This document shows positions 1 through 9,117 of a stretch of 64,000 nucleotides of DNA, one piece after another. Under the pieces are notes generated by a model, which saw nothing but the letters and a program-made list of their open reading frames with translations, was not told the DNA's origin and did no database searches. The DNA comes from Vallitalea guaymasensis (GTDB taxonomy: Bacteria; Bacillota; Clostridia; Lachnospirales; Vallitaleaceae), in the NCBI RefSeq assembly GCF_018141425.1, contig NZ_CP058561.1:4712001-4776000 (forward strand), written 5' to 3'. Within the stretch, counting starts at the first letter, position 1; each line of letters opens with the position of its first letter. The position numbers and the translations under genes were made by a program.

Positions 1-1
1 A

Positions 2-2107
2 ATGAATAAAAAGAAGAAGCTATTTATTAGTATCTTCATATTAATAGTAGGAACATTATTTAATTTGGTATTTACAACTAATCTTCATTACTTATTAAAA
101 GGAAAGATTAGAAATTTACAGTTGTTTAGTATATATATAATCTTTGCAAGCATGAAAAATAATAAAGAACACTTGCTATTATTTCTAGCTTTTAATGGGA
201 TTGCCCTGTTAGGAGCTATTTTTTATTATATTCTAAACCATAAACCTTATCAGAGTGAATTAGTAGAAATAACACCAATGATAAAAACACCTGTTTCAGC
301 TGGACAAAAGCAATTTGGGTCTGCTAGATGGCTTACAGATAATGAAAAAGATAAGAACTTTAAATCGGTAGTTTTGGATGCCAATGATAAGAAAATAAAG
401 GGACTTAACAAACTGGCTGAGGATGAAGTGGATAGAATAAATCAAGGAGATGAAAAAACTAATGAAGAAAAGGAAGAAGTATCAGGATTCAAAGAATATG
501 AAAATAAACTATATGAAGAAAGCCAAAGTATTTATGCAAAGCAGGCAGATATTACGCAATCCAAAGAAAATGAAACGTTAGAAAGCGGTGGTATTATATT
601 AGGTATGAAAAAAGAAGGAGGGAAAGAACGTGTTTATTATATTGATGATGATACCCATACTCTTTGTATTGGTGCTACTCGTAGTGGAAAGTCAAGGTGT
701 ATAGTGCTTGAAACAATAGGCTTATTAGGTCTATCAGGAGAAAGCATAATAGTATCTGATCCAAAAGCTGAGCTTTATAACTATACAGCTCCCTACCTTA
801 GAAATTTAGGATACGAAGTTATAGCATTAGATTTCAAAATCCCTTTAAAATCAAATAGGTATAACTACTTACAACCCATTATTGATGCAATTGATGAAGA
901 TGATCTTCCAAGAGCAATTGAAGCTACATGGGACTTAACGGCTGCACTTGTTCCAGAGGATTCTCACAATGAAAAGATATGGAGTAATGGTGAAGCTAGT
1001 ATAATTGCAGCTGCAATCATGGCAGTAGTATATGACAATAGAGATAATCATAATGCCGGTAATAGGAAGTACCAAAATATGAGCAACGTATATTATTTTA
1101 TTTCAGAAATGTGTAAAACAATCAATGGTAAACTACCACTTGAGAATTATTTAAAAACTATACCAAGTAGCCACCCAGCACGAGGTCTTCTTGCCATATC
1201 AGAGGTTGCACCCAGCAAGACACGTGGGAGCTTTTTTACATCGGCTTTAACAAATCTAAGATTATTTACTAACCCTCTAATATGGTCAATGACTAGTACA
1301 AGTGATTTTAATCCAAAAGACCTTAGTAGCAAAAAAACAGCTTTGTTTATTATATTACCTGATGAAAAAAGAACGTATTATAGCTTAGCAAGTCTATTTG
1401 TAAATCAATGCTATATGTCACTTGTAAAGGTAGCTGACAATAGAGGCGGACGATTACAAAATAGAGTAAACTTGGTACTTGATGAATATGGGAATTTTAC
1501 CAAAATACCTGACTTTGCCAATAAGTTAACGGTAGGTGGCGGTCGTGGAATTAGATTCTCATTGTTTGTTCAAGCCTTAGCTCAGTTGGATGAAACCTAT
1601 AATAAAGAAGTAGCACAGACAATAAAGAGTAACTGTGAAACATGGATATACTTACAAGCAGATGACTTAGGAACACTAGAAGAAATCTCAAAAAAGTTAG
1701 GTAATTATACTGTTTCAACTTATTCTCTAAGTAGTTCTCATGGAAAATATACAACACCTTCCTCATCTCATTCGACAAATTTAACCCACAGAGCATTATT
1801 AACTACAGATGAAGTTAAATTGATAAACAGACCTTATGCATTAGTTCTGTCACGTAATCATCCAGCTATGATGAAAATTCCTGATCTATCAAAATGGAGT
1901 TTTAATAGTTTATTTGGTTTAGGTAATAGGGAGCATAATCGTAAGGTGAGAGAGTTTAGAGAAAAGCAAAGATTTGAAAAGGAGAGTGTAAGCTATATTG
2001 ATCTTTGGAATGTATGGGAATTTCATAAAGAGCAGATGCAAAGTAACTCATTGTCTGGTAAAAGAAAAGAAGAAATAAAATACACACAGATGGGAGGAAA
2101 CTCATAA
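2..2107 (+). CDS. virD4: VirD4/TraG-family conjugal coupling ATPase
   Basis: Type IV coupling protein that links the DNA-relaxase complex to the conjugative channel at the inner membrane. The 701-residue product starts with two hydrophobic segments (about residues 7-27 and 58-77). It then has the family's FGSARW-type motif, a Walker A P-loop GATRSGKS near residues 224-231 and a Walker B LVLDEYGNF near 490. The C-terminal half carries the usual RALLTTDEV and ALVLSRNHPAM stretches. The length is normal for Gram-positive VirD4 proteins. The ATG lies at the very edge of the window, so its ribosome binding site cannot be seen, but the N-terminus looks complete. The next gene starts directly after the stop codon. 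Family assignment is firm; substrate specificity is not visible. Confidence 0.93.
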   Translation: MNKKKKLFISIFILIVGTLFNLVFTTNLHYLLKGKIRNLQLFSIYIIFASMKNNKEHLLLFLAFNGIALLGAIFYYILNHKPYQSELVEITPMIKTPVSAGQKQFGSARWLTDNEKDKNFKSVVLDANDKKIKGLNKLAEDEVDRINQGDEKTNEEKEEVSGFKEYENKLYEESQSIYAKQADITQSKENETLESGGIILGMKKEGGKERVYYIDDDTHTLCIGATRSGKSRCIVLETIGLLGLSGESIIVSDPKAELYNYTAPYLRNLGYEVIALDFKIPLKSNRYNYLQPIIDAIDEDDLPRAIEATWDLTAALVPEDSHNEKIWSNGEASIIAAAIMAVVYDNRDNHNAGNRKYQNMSNVYYFISEMCKTINGKLPLENYLKTIPSSHPARGLLAISEVAPSKTRGSFFTSALTNLRLFTNPLIWSMTSTSDFNPKDLSSKKTALFIILPDEKRTYYSLASLFVNQCYMSLVKVADNRGGRLQNRVNLVLDEYGNFTKIPDFANKLTVGGGRGIRFSLFVQALAQLDETYNKEVAQTIKSNCETWIYLQADDLGTLEEISKKLGNYTVSTYSLSSSHGKYTTPSSSHSTNLTHRALLTTDEVKLINRPYALVLSRNHPAMMKIPDLSKWSFNSLFGLGNREHNRKVREFREKQRFEKESVSYIDLWNVWEFHKEQMQSNSLSGKRKEEIKYTQMGGNS

Positions 2108-2446
2108 ATGAGTAAAATTAAATCCAAAGTATTAACAGTATTTGTGATAATACAAGTACTGTTTTTTAATGTAACAAGCGTATTTGCTGGTTCTAGCAAT
2201 AACGTAGGAAAGAGCAAAATAGCAACAGGAACAGAGGCACTACTTAATGATGTTACAACATGGCTTATGATACTTGCACCTATTGTAGGTGGACTGTTAA
2301 TTATCTATTTTTTCATTAGAAGAAGTGGAGCAGATGAGCAGGATCAGAAAAGATGGAATAATCGTATTACAACTGCGATTATTTCAGTAGTTGGAGCAGT
2401 TTTAGGAAGTGCCATTATTAACCTTGTAATAGGTTACTACAAGTAA
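2108..2446 (+). CDS. VirB2/TrbC-like small exported membrane protein
   Basis: A 112-residue protein with a clear signal peptide ending near SVFA-G (residue about 27) and two hydrophobic helices (about 50-70 and 88-108) separated by a basic loop rich in Arg, Lys and Asp. This layout is that of VirB2/TrbC conjugative pilin-like proteins, and the position directly after virD4 and before DUF6133 and TrbL fits a subunit of the conjugation channel. The start overlaps the end of virD4's ribosome binding region (GGAGGAAACTC upstream). The call rests on topology and neighbours rather than on a catalytic motif. Confidence 0.65.
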   Translation: MSKIKSKVLTVFVIIQVLFFNVTSVFAGSSNNVGKSKIATGTEALLNDVTTWLMILAPIVGGLLIIYFFIRRSGADEQDQKRWNNRITTAIISVVGAVLGSAIINLVIGYYK

Positions 2447-2504
2447 ATTTAAGAGCAATACTGCTTTTAAAGATAAATAAAACAAATCGAAGGAGAGATG
2501 TAAA

Positions 2505-2723
2505 ATGAGAAAATTACAAGTAAAAGCAATGGGAATGGTTTTGAGAGTAAAGAATGTATTAGCTGATAAAAAAGGTGAAGGAGCTTTAAATACAGCTATT
2601 ACTGTACTTATCAGTGTTGTATTAGGAGCATTATTACTTGCAGGATTATATGCATTAATTGGTGATACTGTACTTCCAGAATTAAAAAATAGAATAACAG
2701 ATATGTTTAACTTCAAAGGTTAG
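2505..2723 (+). CDS. DUF6133-type small membrane protein, possible pilin
   Basis: A 72-residue protein with a basic N-terminus, the motif KKGEGALNTA at residues 22-31, one long hydrophobic helix (about 31-52) and a short polar tail. It matches my recollection of the DUF6133 family found in ICEs of Clostridia. A Gly-Glu-Gly directly ahead of a hydrophobic helix resembles a type IV prepilin processing site, and a prepilin peptidase is encoded nearby at 4464. A related motif occurs in the protein starting at 17339. I infer that it could be the pilin of this element; this is not shown. The ribosome binding site is GGAGAG, seven bases before the ATG. Confidence 0.7.
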   Translation: MRKLQVKAMGMVLRVKNVLADKKGEGALNTAITVLISVVLGALLLAGLYALIGDTVLPELKNRITDMFNFKG

Positions 2724-2753
2724 TCATTGCAATAATCAAGAGGAGGTGAAAGC

Positions 2754-3593
2754 TTGGAAATAGTAATTATGCTCCTTATATCTGCTATTTTATCAGGGTG
2801 TCTAGCTTATGTGGACACCCTATTAGAAGGGTTAGTTCCAATGGTGTTATATTCTGAAAGGTATATGGATACCTTGTTAGGGACAAATGCTATAGAGCCA
2901 ATCTTTGATATATTCTTTGCCTTTGGTATATCTCTAATTATCCTTAAGTTTCTAAAGAATGGATTTAATAAATATATTCTATGGCATGATGGTGATTCAA
3001 CAGATGAACCGTCTACTTTATTTATAGGATTTTTAAAAGCTTTGGCAATAGCTATATGTTTCCCAACCATGTATGGGTGGCTAGCCACTATTATAGAAGA
3101 TATGTCTAATAAACTTATTTTACTTATTTCTGATGGGATGCCAATATCTTTTGAGACTGTCATAGCAGGTGTAGCTTCAGCAGGTCTTTTTACAGGTATA
3201 GTATCTTTAATCTTTTTCATATGTTTTTTCATATTATATATACAGTTTTTAACTAGAGGACTTGAGATAATGATACTTAGGATAGGGTTACCCCTTGCTT
3301 GTGTTGGATTGATGGATAGAACAGATAGTAATCTCTTTAAAAGTTATATACAAAAGTTTTTTCAAAGTACACTCGCTGTATTAGTTCAGATTACATTAGC
3401 TAAATTAGGTGTAGGACTTATGCTTAATGCTCATGTATTTTGGGGCGTGGCAAGTATGATGTTAGCTATAAGAACACCTAAGTTCTTACAGGAATTCTTG
3501 ATTATTTCAGGAGGACAAGGTGGTGGAATAAGCAATAAAATATATTCTACAGCAAGAATATATCAGATGGGTAAAACATTCTTTAAGAAGTAG
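2754..3593 (+). CDS. TrbL/VirB6-like conjugal transfer membrane protein
   Basis: A 279-residue polytopic membrane protein with about six hydrophobic segments (near 2-20, 48-66, 88-106, 140-165, 168-190 and 205-235) and a Gly-rich C-terminal stretch (SGGQGGG). VirB6/TrbL proteins form the inner-membrane part of the conjugation channel. The start is a TTG preceded by a strong AGGAGGTG site, and there is no better ATG. It lies in the virD4 operon, just downstream of the DUF6133 gene. The family call rests on size, topology and position. Confidence 0.75.
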   Translation: MEIVIMLLISAILSGCLAYVDTLLEGLVPMVLYSERYMDTLLGTNAIEPIFDIFFAFGISLIILKFLKNGFNKYILWHDGDSTDEPSTLFIGFLKALAIAICFPTMYGWLATIIEDMSNKLILLISDGMPISFETVIAGVASAGLFTGIVSLIFFICFFILYIQFLTRGLEIMILRIGLPLACVGLMDRTDSNLFKSYIQKFFQSTLAVLVQITLAKLGVGLMLNAHVFWGVASMMLAIRTPKFLQEFLIISGGQGGGISNKIYSTARIYQMGKTFFKK

Positions 3594-3602
3594 GAGGTTG
3601 AG

Positions 3603-3656
3603 ATGATTAAAATTAATAGGGATATATTTAATATCAGAGAAGAAGGATTAGAATAA
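3603..3656 (+). CDS. tiny ORF, possible coupled leader
   Basis: A 17-codon open frame starting with ATG directly after the strong site AGGAGGTTGAG. It ends two bases before the ATG of the next small membrane protein gene, whose own ribosome binding site (AAGGA) lies inside this frame. It may be a real micro-protein or simply couple translation of the next gene. No family recognised. Confidence 0.3.
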   Translation: MIKINRDIFNIREEGLE

Positions 3657-3658
3657 AA

Positions 3659-3868
3659 ATGGATATGATTAAGGAGTTATCAGATGCTTTTTTAATACTT
3701 ATAAGGAGTGGTACAGTCTTTAGAGTTATTTATTGCTTTGTAATGATGGGAACAGATGAAGAAAATGAAAAGGCGTATAAAAAGAAAATAAGGAATGTAA
3801 TTGTATTTTATATATTAGCAGAGAGTTGTTATGTGATTAAAGATTTAGTAACCAAGTATTATACATAG
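3659..3868 (+). CDS. small membrane protein of the conjugation operon
   Basis: A 69-residue protein with two hydrophobic stretches (about 10-30 and 48-64) separated by a charged loop (GTDEENEKAYKKKIRN). It sits between the TrbL/VirB6-like gene and prgI, where Firmicute ICEs often have one or two very small membrane proteins of the transfer channel. I do not recognise a named family. It starts with ATG, with an AAGGA site about nine bases upstream inside the preceding tiny frame. Confidence 0.55.
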   Translation: MDMIKELSDAFLILIRSGTVFRVIYCFVMMGTDEENEKAYKKKIRNVIVFYILAESCYVIKDLVTKYYT

Positions 3869-3878
3869 AGGTGATGAA

Positions 3879-4217
3879 ATGGCAAGAGAAAAACCATTGT
3901 ATATACCGCAAGGACTTAAGCTGAGAACAGAAATTTTTAATGGGTTTTCTAAGGAAGAGTTGATTAAAACAATCATAGTTACTTTAATAGCAGGTGTAAT
4001 AGATGCACTGCTATTTTTCTTTGTTAAAAATACAGTAGTAGCGATAGTATTTATGCTAGTAGCTGTATCTGGAACTGTTATTATGCTCACAAAAGACAAT
4101 TCGAATATTTCAGTAGTGGATCAGATTGGATTTTTAATAAAGTATAGATTTCGGCAAAAGAAATATAGGTATGTTTATAAATTGGAAAGGAGAAGATATG
4201 GCAGACAAGATAAGTGA
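3879..4217 (+). CDS. PrgI-family conjugal transfer protein
   Basis: A 112-residue protein of the PrgI type. It has a conserved N-terminal stretch (YIPQGLKLRTEIFNGFS), then two hydrophobic helices (about 32-50 and 52-70), then the basic C-terminal part with DQIGFLIKYRFRQKKYRY. PrgI/TcpE-like proteins are small inner-membrane components of Gram-positive type IV secretion systems. The ribosome binding site GAGGTGATGAA directly precedes the ATG. The 3' end overlaps the next gene by 20 bases. The call rests on sequence pattern and position. Confidence 0.85.
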   Translation: MAREKPLYIPQGLKLRTEIFNGFSKEELIKTIIVTLIAGVIDALLFFFVKNTVVAIVFMLVAVSGTVIMLTKDNSNISVVDQIGFLIKYRFRQKKYRYVYKLERRRYGRQDK

Positions 4218-4464
4218 ATTTAAAGTAGTAGGTAAGATAAACACAACTATATCGGGTAAAATGCTGTATATGCTATTGAATGAGTTGGCAGATAAAAATG
4301 GAGTAGTTAATATATCACATAGAAAATTAAGTGAAATATTAGGTATTAGTAAATCAGCTGTAAGTAGAAATCTTAGAAGACTTGAGGAAAATGGTCAGAT
4401 ATATATAAGGAGTAGATATACAAGTGATGGTGGCAGATTGGCAAATGAGTATATAGTGAGGTGA
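4198..4464 (+). CDS. winged-helix/HTH DNA-binding protein
   Basis: An 88-residue protein that is almost entirely a winged-helix fold. Residues about 36-62 (ISHRKLSEILGISKSAVSRNLRRLEENG) form the helix-turn-helix and the tail forms a wing. The start at 4198 is preferred because AAAGGAG lies six bases upstream; an in-frame ATG at 4171 inside prgI has no site. The gene overlaps prgI by 20 bases and its TGA overlaps the ATG of the prepilin peptidase, so the three are probably co-translated. It may regulate the transfer or pilus operon. The target is unknown. Confidence 0.7.
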   Translation: MADKISEFKVVGKINTTISGKMLYMLLNELADKNGVVNISHRKLSEILGISKSAVSRNLRRLEENGQIYIRSRYTSDGGRLANEYIVR

Positions 4465-4880
4465 TGGTAGTGTTAGTAGTTAAATATGTGTTGTTTGTCT
4501 TGGTGCTTGTATATGCTAGCTATTGTGATATTAAGACTAGAATAATACCTGATAGAGTTCATATTATAATTATTTTGTTAGGGTTAATTAATTTAAATTG
4601 GATACCTTCAATTTTGGGATTAGTGTTAGTGCCATTGCCTTTTTTGGTGGTGGCACTTGTTAGAAATGGGTCTATGGGTGGTGGGGATGTTAAGTTGGTT
4701 GGGGCTTGTTCATTTTATTTAGGATTTACAGGAGGACTGATAGGAAGTAGTGTAGGACTGGCTTTCGGAATATTGACAAGTATATTATACTCTAGATATA
4801 AATTGAAGAAATATAATGGTAAAATTGCTTTAGTTCCTTATTTGGGGGTGGGGTATTTATTAATTATGGTAAATTATTAA
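4464..4880 (+). CDS. A24-family prepilin peptidase (CpaA/TadV-like)
   Basis: Membrane aspartyl protease that cleaves type IV prepilin leaders. The 138-residue polytopic protein has both catalytic aspartates in their usual contexts: YCDIKTRIIPD (near residue 21) and GGGDVKL (near residue 73), the latter being the GxGD motif. It lacks the N-methyltransferase domain, as is typical for the short CpaA/TadV class. It starts with ATG overlapping the TGA of the upstream HTH gene. It complements the CpaB, CpaF, TadB, TadC and TadE-like genes further along, so this ICE appears to process its own pilins. The run of transfer genes is interrupted just downstream by cargo. Confidence 0.9.
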   Translation: MVVLVVKYVLFVLVLVYASYCDIKTRIIPDRVHIIIILLGLINLNWIPSILGLVLVPLPFLVVALVRNGSMGGGDVKLVGACSFYLGFTGGLIGSSVGLAFGILTSILYSRYKLKKYNGKIALVPYLGVGYLLIMVNY

Positions 4881-5450
4881 TGTATATATTATGTTTATAG
4901 AAAAATATATAAGTTGAAAATAAAAAAGGAGATACTATAAAGGGGGATTATTGGCAATGCAATAGGTATAAAATGATATTATATTTTATAATGAAATTCT
5001 GTTGGAGACATAGTTTTTTAATATATAAACTCTAAAGCAAATTAGATTACAAATTTTTACAGTTGATAATTAAACTAACCACTAAGTGATTTTTAACACT
5101 TTTAGAATTTTATCTAAAGGAATATTGTTTTTAGCGCATTGATAAATCCATGAAATACTATCGGGCTTAGTTTGCTTACGTAATTTATTCAGCCATTCCC
5201 AAAAATTCATTGCTTTATTTAGCCCTATAGTATTATCAATATCATTTAAGACACATTCATAACGATGTTAATGGTCAATAGGTCAACTCATTCTATTCAA
5301 TATACTGTGAGAAATTCAATATGTTAATACGTATACATTACTGATATATAATGCGATTATATGCTGAAATATATAAAACAAGTAGTTTGAAAAGTTGTCT
5401 TAAATTAGATAAAAAACAATATTTATTAAATATTATATAAAATAGATTTA
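4881..5450 (+). other. AT-rich non-coding stretch with one gene remnant
   Basis: About 570 bases with no intact gene, between the prepilin peptidase and the cargo peptidase promoter. The only coding-like trace is a minus-strand remnant at 5082-5267, listed separately. No RNA gene or strong terminator was seen. It marks the left edge of the first cargo insertion. Confidence 0.5.
5082..5267 (-). pseudogene. C-terminal gene remnant, minus strand
   Basis: Sixty-one codons are open on the minus strand and end in TAG. They encode a plausible Trp-rich, charged peptide including NFWEWLNKLRKQ and ISWIYQCAKNNIPLDKILKVLKIT. A stop codon lies directly upstream and there is no ribosome binding site. The composition is protein-like, unlike the surrounding AT-rich DNA, so this looks like the tail of a lost gene. 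Family not recognised. Confidence 0.35.
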
Positions 5451-5479
5451 TTGACAACATTATATTTATAATATAAAAT
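5451..5479 (+). promoter_or_regulatory. sigma-A type promoter for the cargo peptidase
   Basis: TTGACA at 5451-5456 and TAAAAT at 5474-5479 are separated by exactly 17 bases, a near-consensus housekeeping promoter. It lies about 70 bases before the peptidase start at 5549. Confidence 0.6.
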
Positions 5480-5548
5480 ATTAAAGTAATGCATTGCAAA
5501 TTTTAAGAATACATATTTATATGAATATAAATACAAAGGAGAATGTTT

Positions 5549-6775
5549 ATGAAAAGAAATGTATTGACTTTAATTTTATTAATGACTTTTATATTAAATT
5601 TTTCTAATGTTAATGCAAAAGAGGAAGAAAAATATCTTGATAAAAATAGCATAAAAATATTAGCTGAATATCATATTAATGAATATCTTGAGAGAGAATT
5701 AAATGAAGAAATTATAATTTCTGATAATGAAATATTATTAGATGATGTAACAGGTAAAGAAATAGCCTATTTAGTTCCATTTGCAAATGAGAAAGGTGAG
5801 CAAAAAGGATTTATGATTATTGATTCAAGAATCAATGGATATGGCGTTTGTGAGGTTAATTATAATGTTGAAGAGCTTGATAATATTTTAGAAAAAAGTA
5901 AAAATGAAAAATTGGTGTATATATTTCCAAATAGAATTAAGACTGAAACAGAAATTAAGTTGAAGATGAAAGAATCAAGCGAAAATAAAAATATTGAGAA
6001 ATATATATTACCAGAATCAAGTGCACTAAATATTGTTGATAATATTAAAATCCAATCTCGAAAGTTAAATTTAATAAACAATAATATTAATAAAAATATC
6101 GTTACTACAGATTCTACACATGAAATAGTTATGTTATCTGGTAATCCTGATCTTACATTTGTACCAATTAAAGATGGTTCAAAAACTTATTATGGTTGTA
6201 ATCAAGCATGGTTTAGCTCAGAATTAGGAAATGAACAAGGTTGTGGTACTGCTGCGGCTGCTAATATTGCATATCATATGGCTGCATATGTTCAAGGTTG
6301 TAGCAATTTATACAAGTATTCAACAAGTATATTGGATAGACCTTATTTTATAAATCATATGGAAGATGTTTATGATTATGTAACTCCTCATACTGGCATA
6401 CTTCCAGGCATACCTGGTGTTAACGATATAAAAAATAAGTTTTTAGAGTATGCTAGAAGCAAGAATGTATACTTATATGCAAGAATATACGACAACCCAT
6501 CATATCTAGATAATATTGATAAAACTTCAAATTTTATTAAAGAAGGATTAAGTATAGACTCTCCAGTAGCAATGATGCAACATGATGACGATGACTTTAC
6601 TGGTGACTTAAATCATTTTAATTGGCATTGGACAACAATAACTAAATATTTTAGAAATAATGCTACTGATGATCGTTTTATTGCCATTTCATCATGGGGA
6701 GAAAGGTATTCATTTAATTTAAAATTGCTTGTAGATGCATATCCTAATACATATATTTATTTTAAAAAAGTATAG
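5549..6775 (+). CDS. secreted papain-like (C39/C10-like) cysteine peptidase
   Basis: A 408-residue exported protein with a signal peptide (about residues 1-24, ending near VNA-KE), a long N-terminal propeptide-like region and a C-terminal papain-fold domain. The likely catalytic Cys is in EQGCGTAAAANI near residue 232. The likely catalytic His is in NHFNWHWTTITKY near residues 356-360, and SSWGERY near the end is a typical glycine-rich strand of this fold. The start at 5549 is preferred over ATG 5543 because of spacing from AAAGGA. It has its own promoter and is followed two bases later by a membrane-anchored protein. It does not belong to the transfer machinery; it is cargo, possibly a secreted effector or adhesin-processing enzyme. 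Substrate unknown. Confidence 0.7.
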   Translation: MKRNVLTLILLMTFILNFSNVNAKEEEKYLDKNSIKILAEYHINEYLERELNEEIIISDNEILLDDVTGKEIAYLVPFANEKGEQKGFMIIDSRINGYGVCEVNYNVEELDNILEKSKNEKLVYIFPNRIKTETEIKLKMKESSENKNIEKYILPESSALNIVDNIKIQSRKLNLINNNINKNIVTTDSTHEIVMLSGNPDLTFVPIKDGSKTYYGCNQAWFSSELGNEQGCGTAAAANIAYHMAAYVQGCSNLYKYSTSILDRPYFINHMEDVYDYVTPHTGILPGIPGVNDIKNKFLEYARSKNVYLYARIYDNPSYLDNIDKTSNFIKEGLSIDSPVAMMQHDDDDFTGDLNHFNWHWTTITKYFRNNATDDRFIAISSWGERYSFNLKLLVDAYPNTYIYFKKV

Positions 6776-6777
6776 AG

Positions 6778-7281
6778 GTGATTTATATAAAAAAACTTTT
6801 ATTTATAACATTATTAATAATAATATCACTCATTATAATTAGCAACTTGGCTTATAAGAAGAATAGTGCTCAAAAAATTAAAACAAGTGAATCAGAAAAA
6901 TTCACTGAATCATTAGAAGAGTTAATTTATATTGATGAAGTTGAGTTAATCTATCAAATAAATTCTATAACATGTTATCTGGGGGTAAATGATAGCTTTG
7001 ATAAAAGCCACCTTAATAATATATTACAAATAGCAAGAGAATTTACCACAATAGAAAATATGGTGGAAATAAGAAAAAAGTATTCAGAATCAAGTCAACC
7101 ACCTAGTGAGTTTACAATAGAAATATATTATGGCAGTATTAAAAAAGATAATATTCCTAATTATCGCTTAAGAACAAGCTATAGCAATCCAATTCATACT
7201 GAAATATATGATTATAAAATATGGGATATATTTAAAGACGATAAATTAATTGACTTAGATAATCAAGAGAATGAGAAGTAG
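6778..7281 (+). CDS. membrane-anchored protein next to the peptidase
   Basis: A 167-residue protein with an N-terminal hydrophobic anchor (residues about 5-25) and a charged extracytoplasmic domain rich in Glu, Ile and Tyr. It follows the cysteine peptidase by two bases and is probably co-transcribed. A partner, chaperone or inhibitor role is conceivable but not shown. The start is unusual: the frame opens with GTG at 6778 inside the sequence TAGAGGTGATT, so either GTG is used with a weak site or a rare ATT/ATA codon downstream of AGAGGTG is used. No family recognised. Confidence 0.55.
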   Translation: MIYIKKLLFITLLIIISLIIISNLAYKKNSAQKIKTSESEKFTESLEELIYIDEVELIYQINSITCYLGVNDSFDKSHLNNILQIAREFTTIENMVEIRKKYSESSQPPSEFTIEIYYGSIKKDNIPNYRLRTSYSNPIHTEIYDYKIWDIFKDDKLIDLDNQENEK

Positions 7282-7422
7282 GTATTAATGAAGTTCAATA
7301 AAACAATATAAAACTGGGAAATTATATCTTTAAAAAAGAAATCATTGTCACCTTCAAGAGTATATATTGTTATATAAAGAGAATGCTTAATTAGAGTAAA
7401 TAGATAGTGCAATTATATATCA

Positions 7423-8257
7423 TTGTACTATCTATTAATTGTTTATAATAAAACTAATTATGATCAATTCTTAGAAATGATTTTTCCAGAGTATACTCCT
7501 GTTATAGGTCAAAAGATATTAACGTCTGAATTTATTACAGTTGGAGAAATATTTAAAATACATGGTTGTATAAGTTTGCCAGAAAGTCTAGTATTTACTA
7601 GTGATGACTATGAATTATTTAATTCTAAGAAAAAATACTTAAGTGCAATTATTCACTTTTTTTTTGGAACATCCACTTGTTTTTATTGGATATAGTGCCA
7701 GTGATCTAAATATACAGTCAATATTATCTGATATTGATGAGATTGTACCTAATCTTTTTATAGTTGATTATAAGGAAAATATTATAGAAGACAATACATA
7801 TCCTACAGAAAAGCTCATTAATTTATATGATAAAAAAACTATTTGGATTAATTCAGTAGCTGCGAAAGATTATGATTGGATTTATGAAGCTTTTACAAAT
7901 GAAAGTGCTATAGAAAGAGTAAATCCTAAATTATTATGAGCATTAATATCTCATACATATGAATTAATTAGAACAGATATACCTAAACATCGAATAGAAA
8001 TAGATTACGATATGCTTAAGTCAGCGTTAAAAGATGATAAAGACATTAATAAGATATTTGGAATAACTAATATTAGTGAACCTTCGGCATTTAATATTGC
8101 ATTTCCTTACACACTACTAGAAGTTGCAAAGCAACTAGGTTATGATTATTGGTCTTATGCGAATGATTTAATAAATAGGATTACAAAAGAAACGGGTATC
8201 AATATTAAAAGTTCAGATAATAAATATCATATTTCTATTTGTAAATATATTAAATAG
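7423..8257 (+). pseudogene. decayed SIR2-like domain protein
   Basis: The three pieces read as one SIR2-like (NAD-binding) protein. The first (7423-7660) has TNYDQFLE, EIFKIHGCISLPESLVFTSDDY; the second (from about 7655, other frame) has FLEHPLVFIGYSASDLNIQSIL; the third continues in the same frame after a TGA at 7937-7939 through 8257. NYD, KIHG and GYSxxD are the hallmarks of SIR2-like defence effectors. The frame changes at a run of nine T residues (7657-7665). There is no proper 5' end: the first half of the domain (the GxGxS nucleotide loop) is missing. Such domains act as NAD+ hydrolases in several anti-phage systems. Here the gene is dead unless the sequence is wrong. Confidence 0.7.
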
Positions 8258-8310
8258 AGTTATTTTATATGAATTTATATGTCAAAAAAAATTATGAGGA
8301 GGAAAAAATA

Positions 8311-9117
8311 ATGAGAATCTTAAAAAACAGAACGACCCTAGGGATAGCTAGTTTAGTACTATCTCTTTTTATTTGCTTTGGTTTAACACCATTGTTCAAC
8401 AAAGCAGTAGCTAACAAAGTTAAAATAGTAAGGGTAACAAAAGACATTACCATAGGTGATGAGATTACAGCAAGTATGGTACAGAGTATAGAAGTAGGTG
8501 GATATAATTTACCAAATGAAGTTATCAAAAACAAAGAAAATATTATAGGAAAGTATGTAACTACTGACATGAAAAGAGGTGATTATATATTGCCATCAAA
8601 GCTATCTAATACACCACTTGCTGAATATGGTTATCTTGAAAACTTTACTGGAGATAAAAGAGCCATATCAGTAACATTAAGAAGCTTAGCTAGTGGTCTA
8701 TCAGGTAAGTTGCAAAATGGAGATATAGTATCTGTATATGTAGCAGAATACGGAGATAGAAAACAAACCTTATCACCCATAGAACTAAAATATGTTGAAG
8801 TTTTAGCGGTAACATTAAGTACTGGATATGATACAAGTCAAAAAGAAACAGATGATGGAGAAGATAAAGAATTACCATCTACAGTAACATTAAAAGTATC
8901 AGAGCAGCAGGCAATAAAGTTAGCAGATCTTGAAGCCAATGGAAAGATACATTTAGCCTTTGTATATCGTGGAAATGACGATAATACAAAGGCTTTTTTA
9001 GTTAAGCAAGAAAAGATTTTAGAGGAGTTAGAAAAACAAGATAATGATGATGAATCAATTAATAAATTGAATGATGAAATACAGAAAAACACATGGGAGG
9101 TAAATAAAGTTGAGTAA
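8311..9117 (+). CDS. CpaB/RcpC-type SAF-domain pilus assembly protein
   Basis: A 268-residue protein with an N-terminal membrane anchor (about residues 10-30), followed by a SAF domain (VRVTKDITIGDEITASMV, near 40-100) and a second CpaB beta-domain (RAISVTLRSLASGLSGKLQNGDIVSVYV). CpaB/RcpC proteins belong to the Tad/Flp pilus secretion machinery. The start at 8311 is chosen because of the strong GAGGAGG eight bases upstream. The C-terminus is a charged coiled coil. It heads the operon cpaB-cpaE-cpaF-tadB-tadC, each overlapping or nearly touching the next, which resumes here after the cargo insertion. Confidence 0.85.
   Translation: MRILKNRTTLGIASLVLSLFICFGLTPLFNKAVANKVKIVRVTKDITIGDEITASMVQSIEVGGYNLPNEVIKNKENIIGKYVTTDMKRGDYILPSKLSNTPLAEYGYLENFTGDKRAISVTLRSLASGLSGKLQNGDIVSVYVAEYGDRKQTLSPIELKYVEVLAVTLSTGYDTSQKETDDGEDKELPSTVTLKVSEQQAIKLADLEANGKIHLAFVYRGNDDNTKAFLVKQEKILEELEKQDNDDESINKLNDEIQKNTWEVNKVE

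Noticed and set aside
2807-3232. Minus-strand frame of 141 codons opposite the TrbL/VirB6-like gene
   Set aside because: Shadow of a well-supported membrane protein gene; no start signals and no family resemblance.
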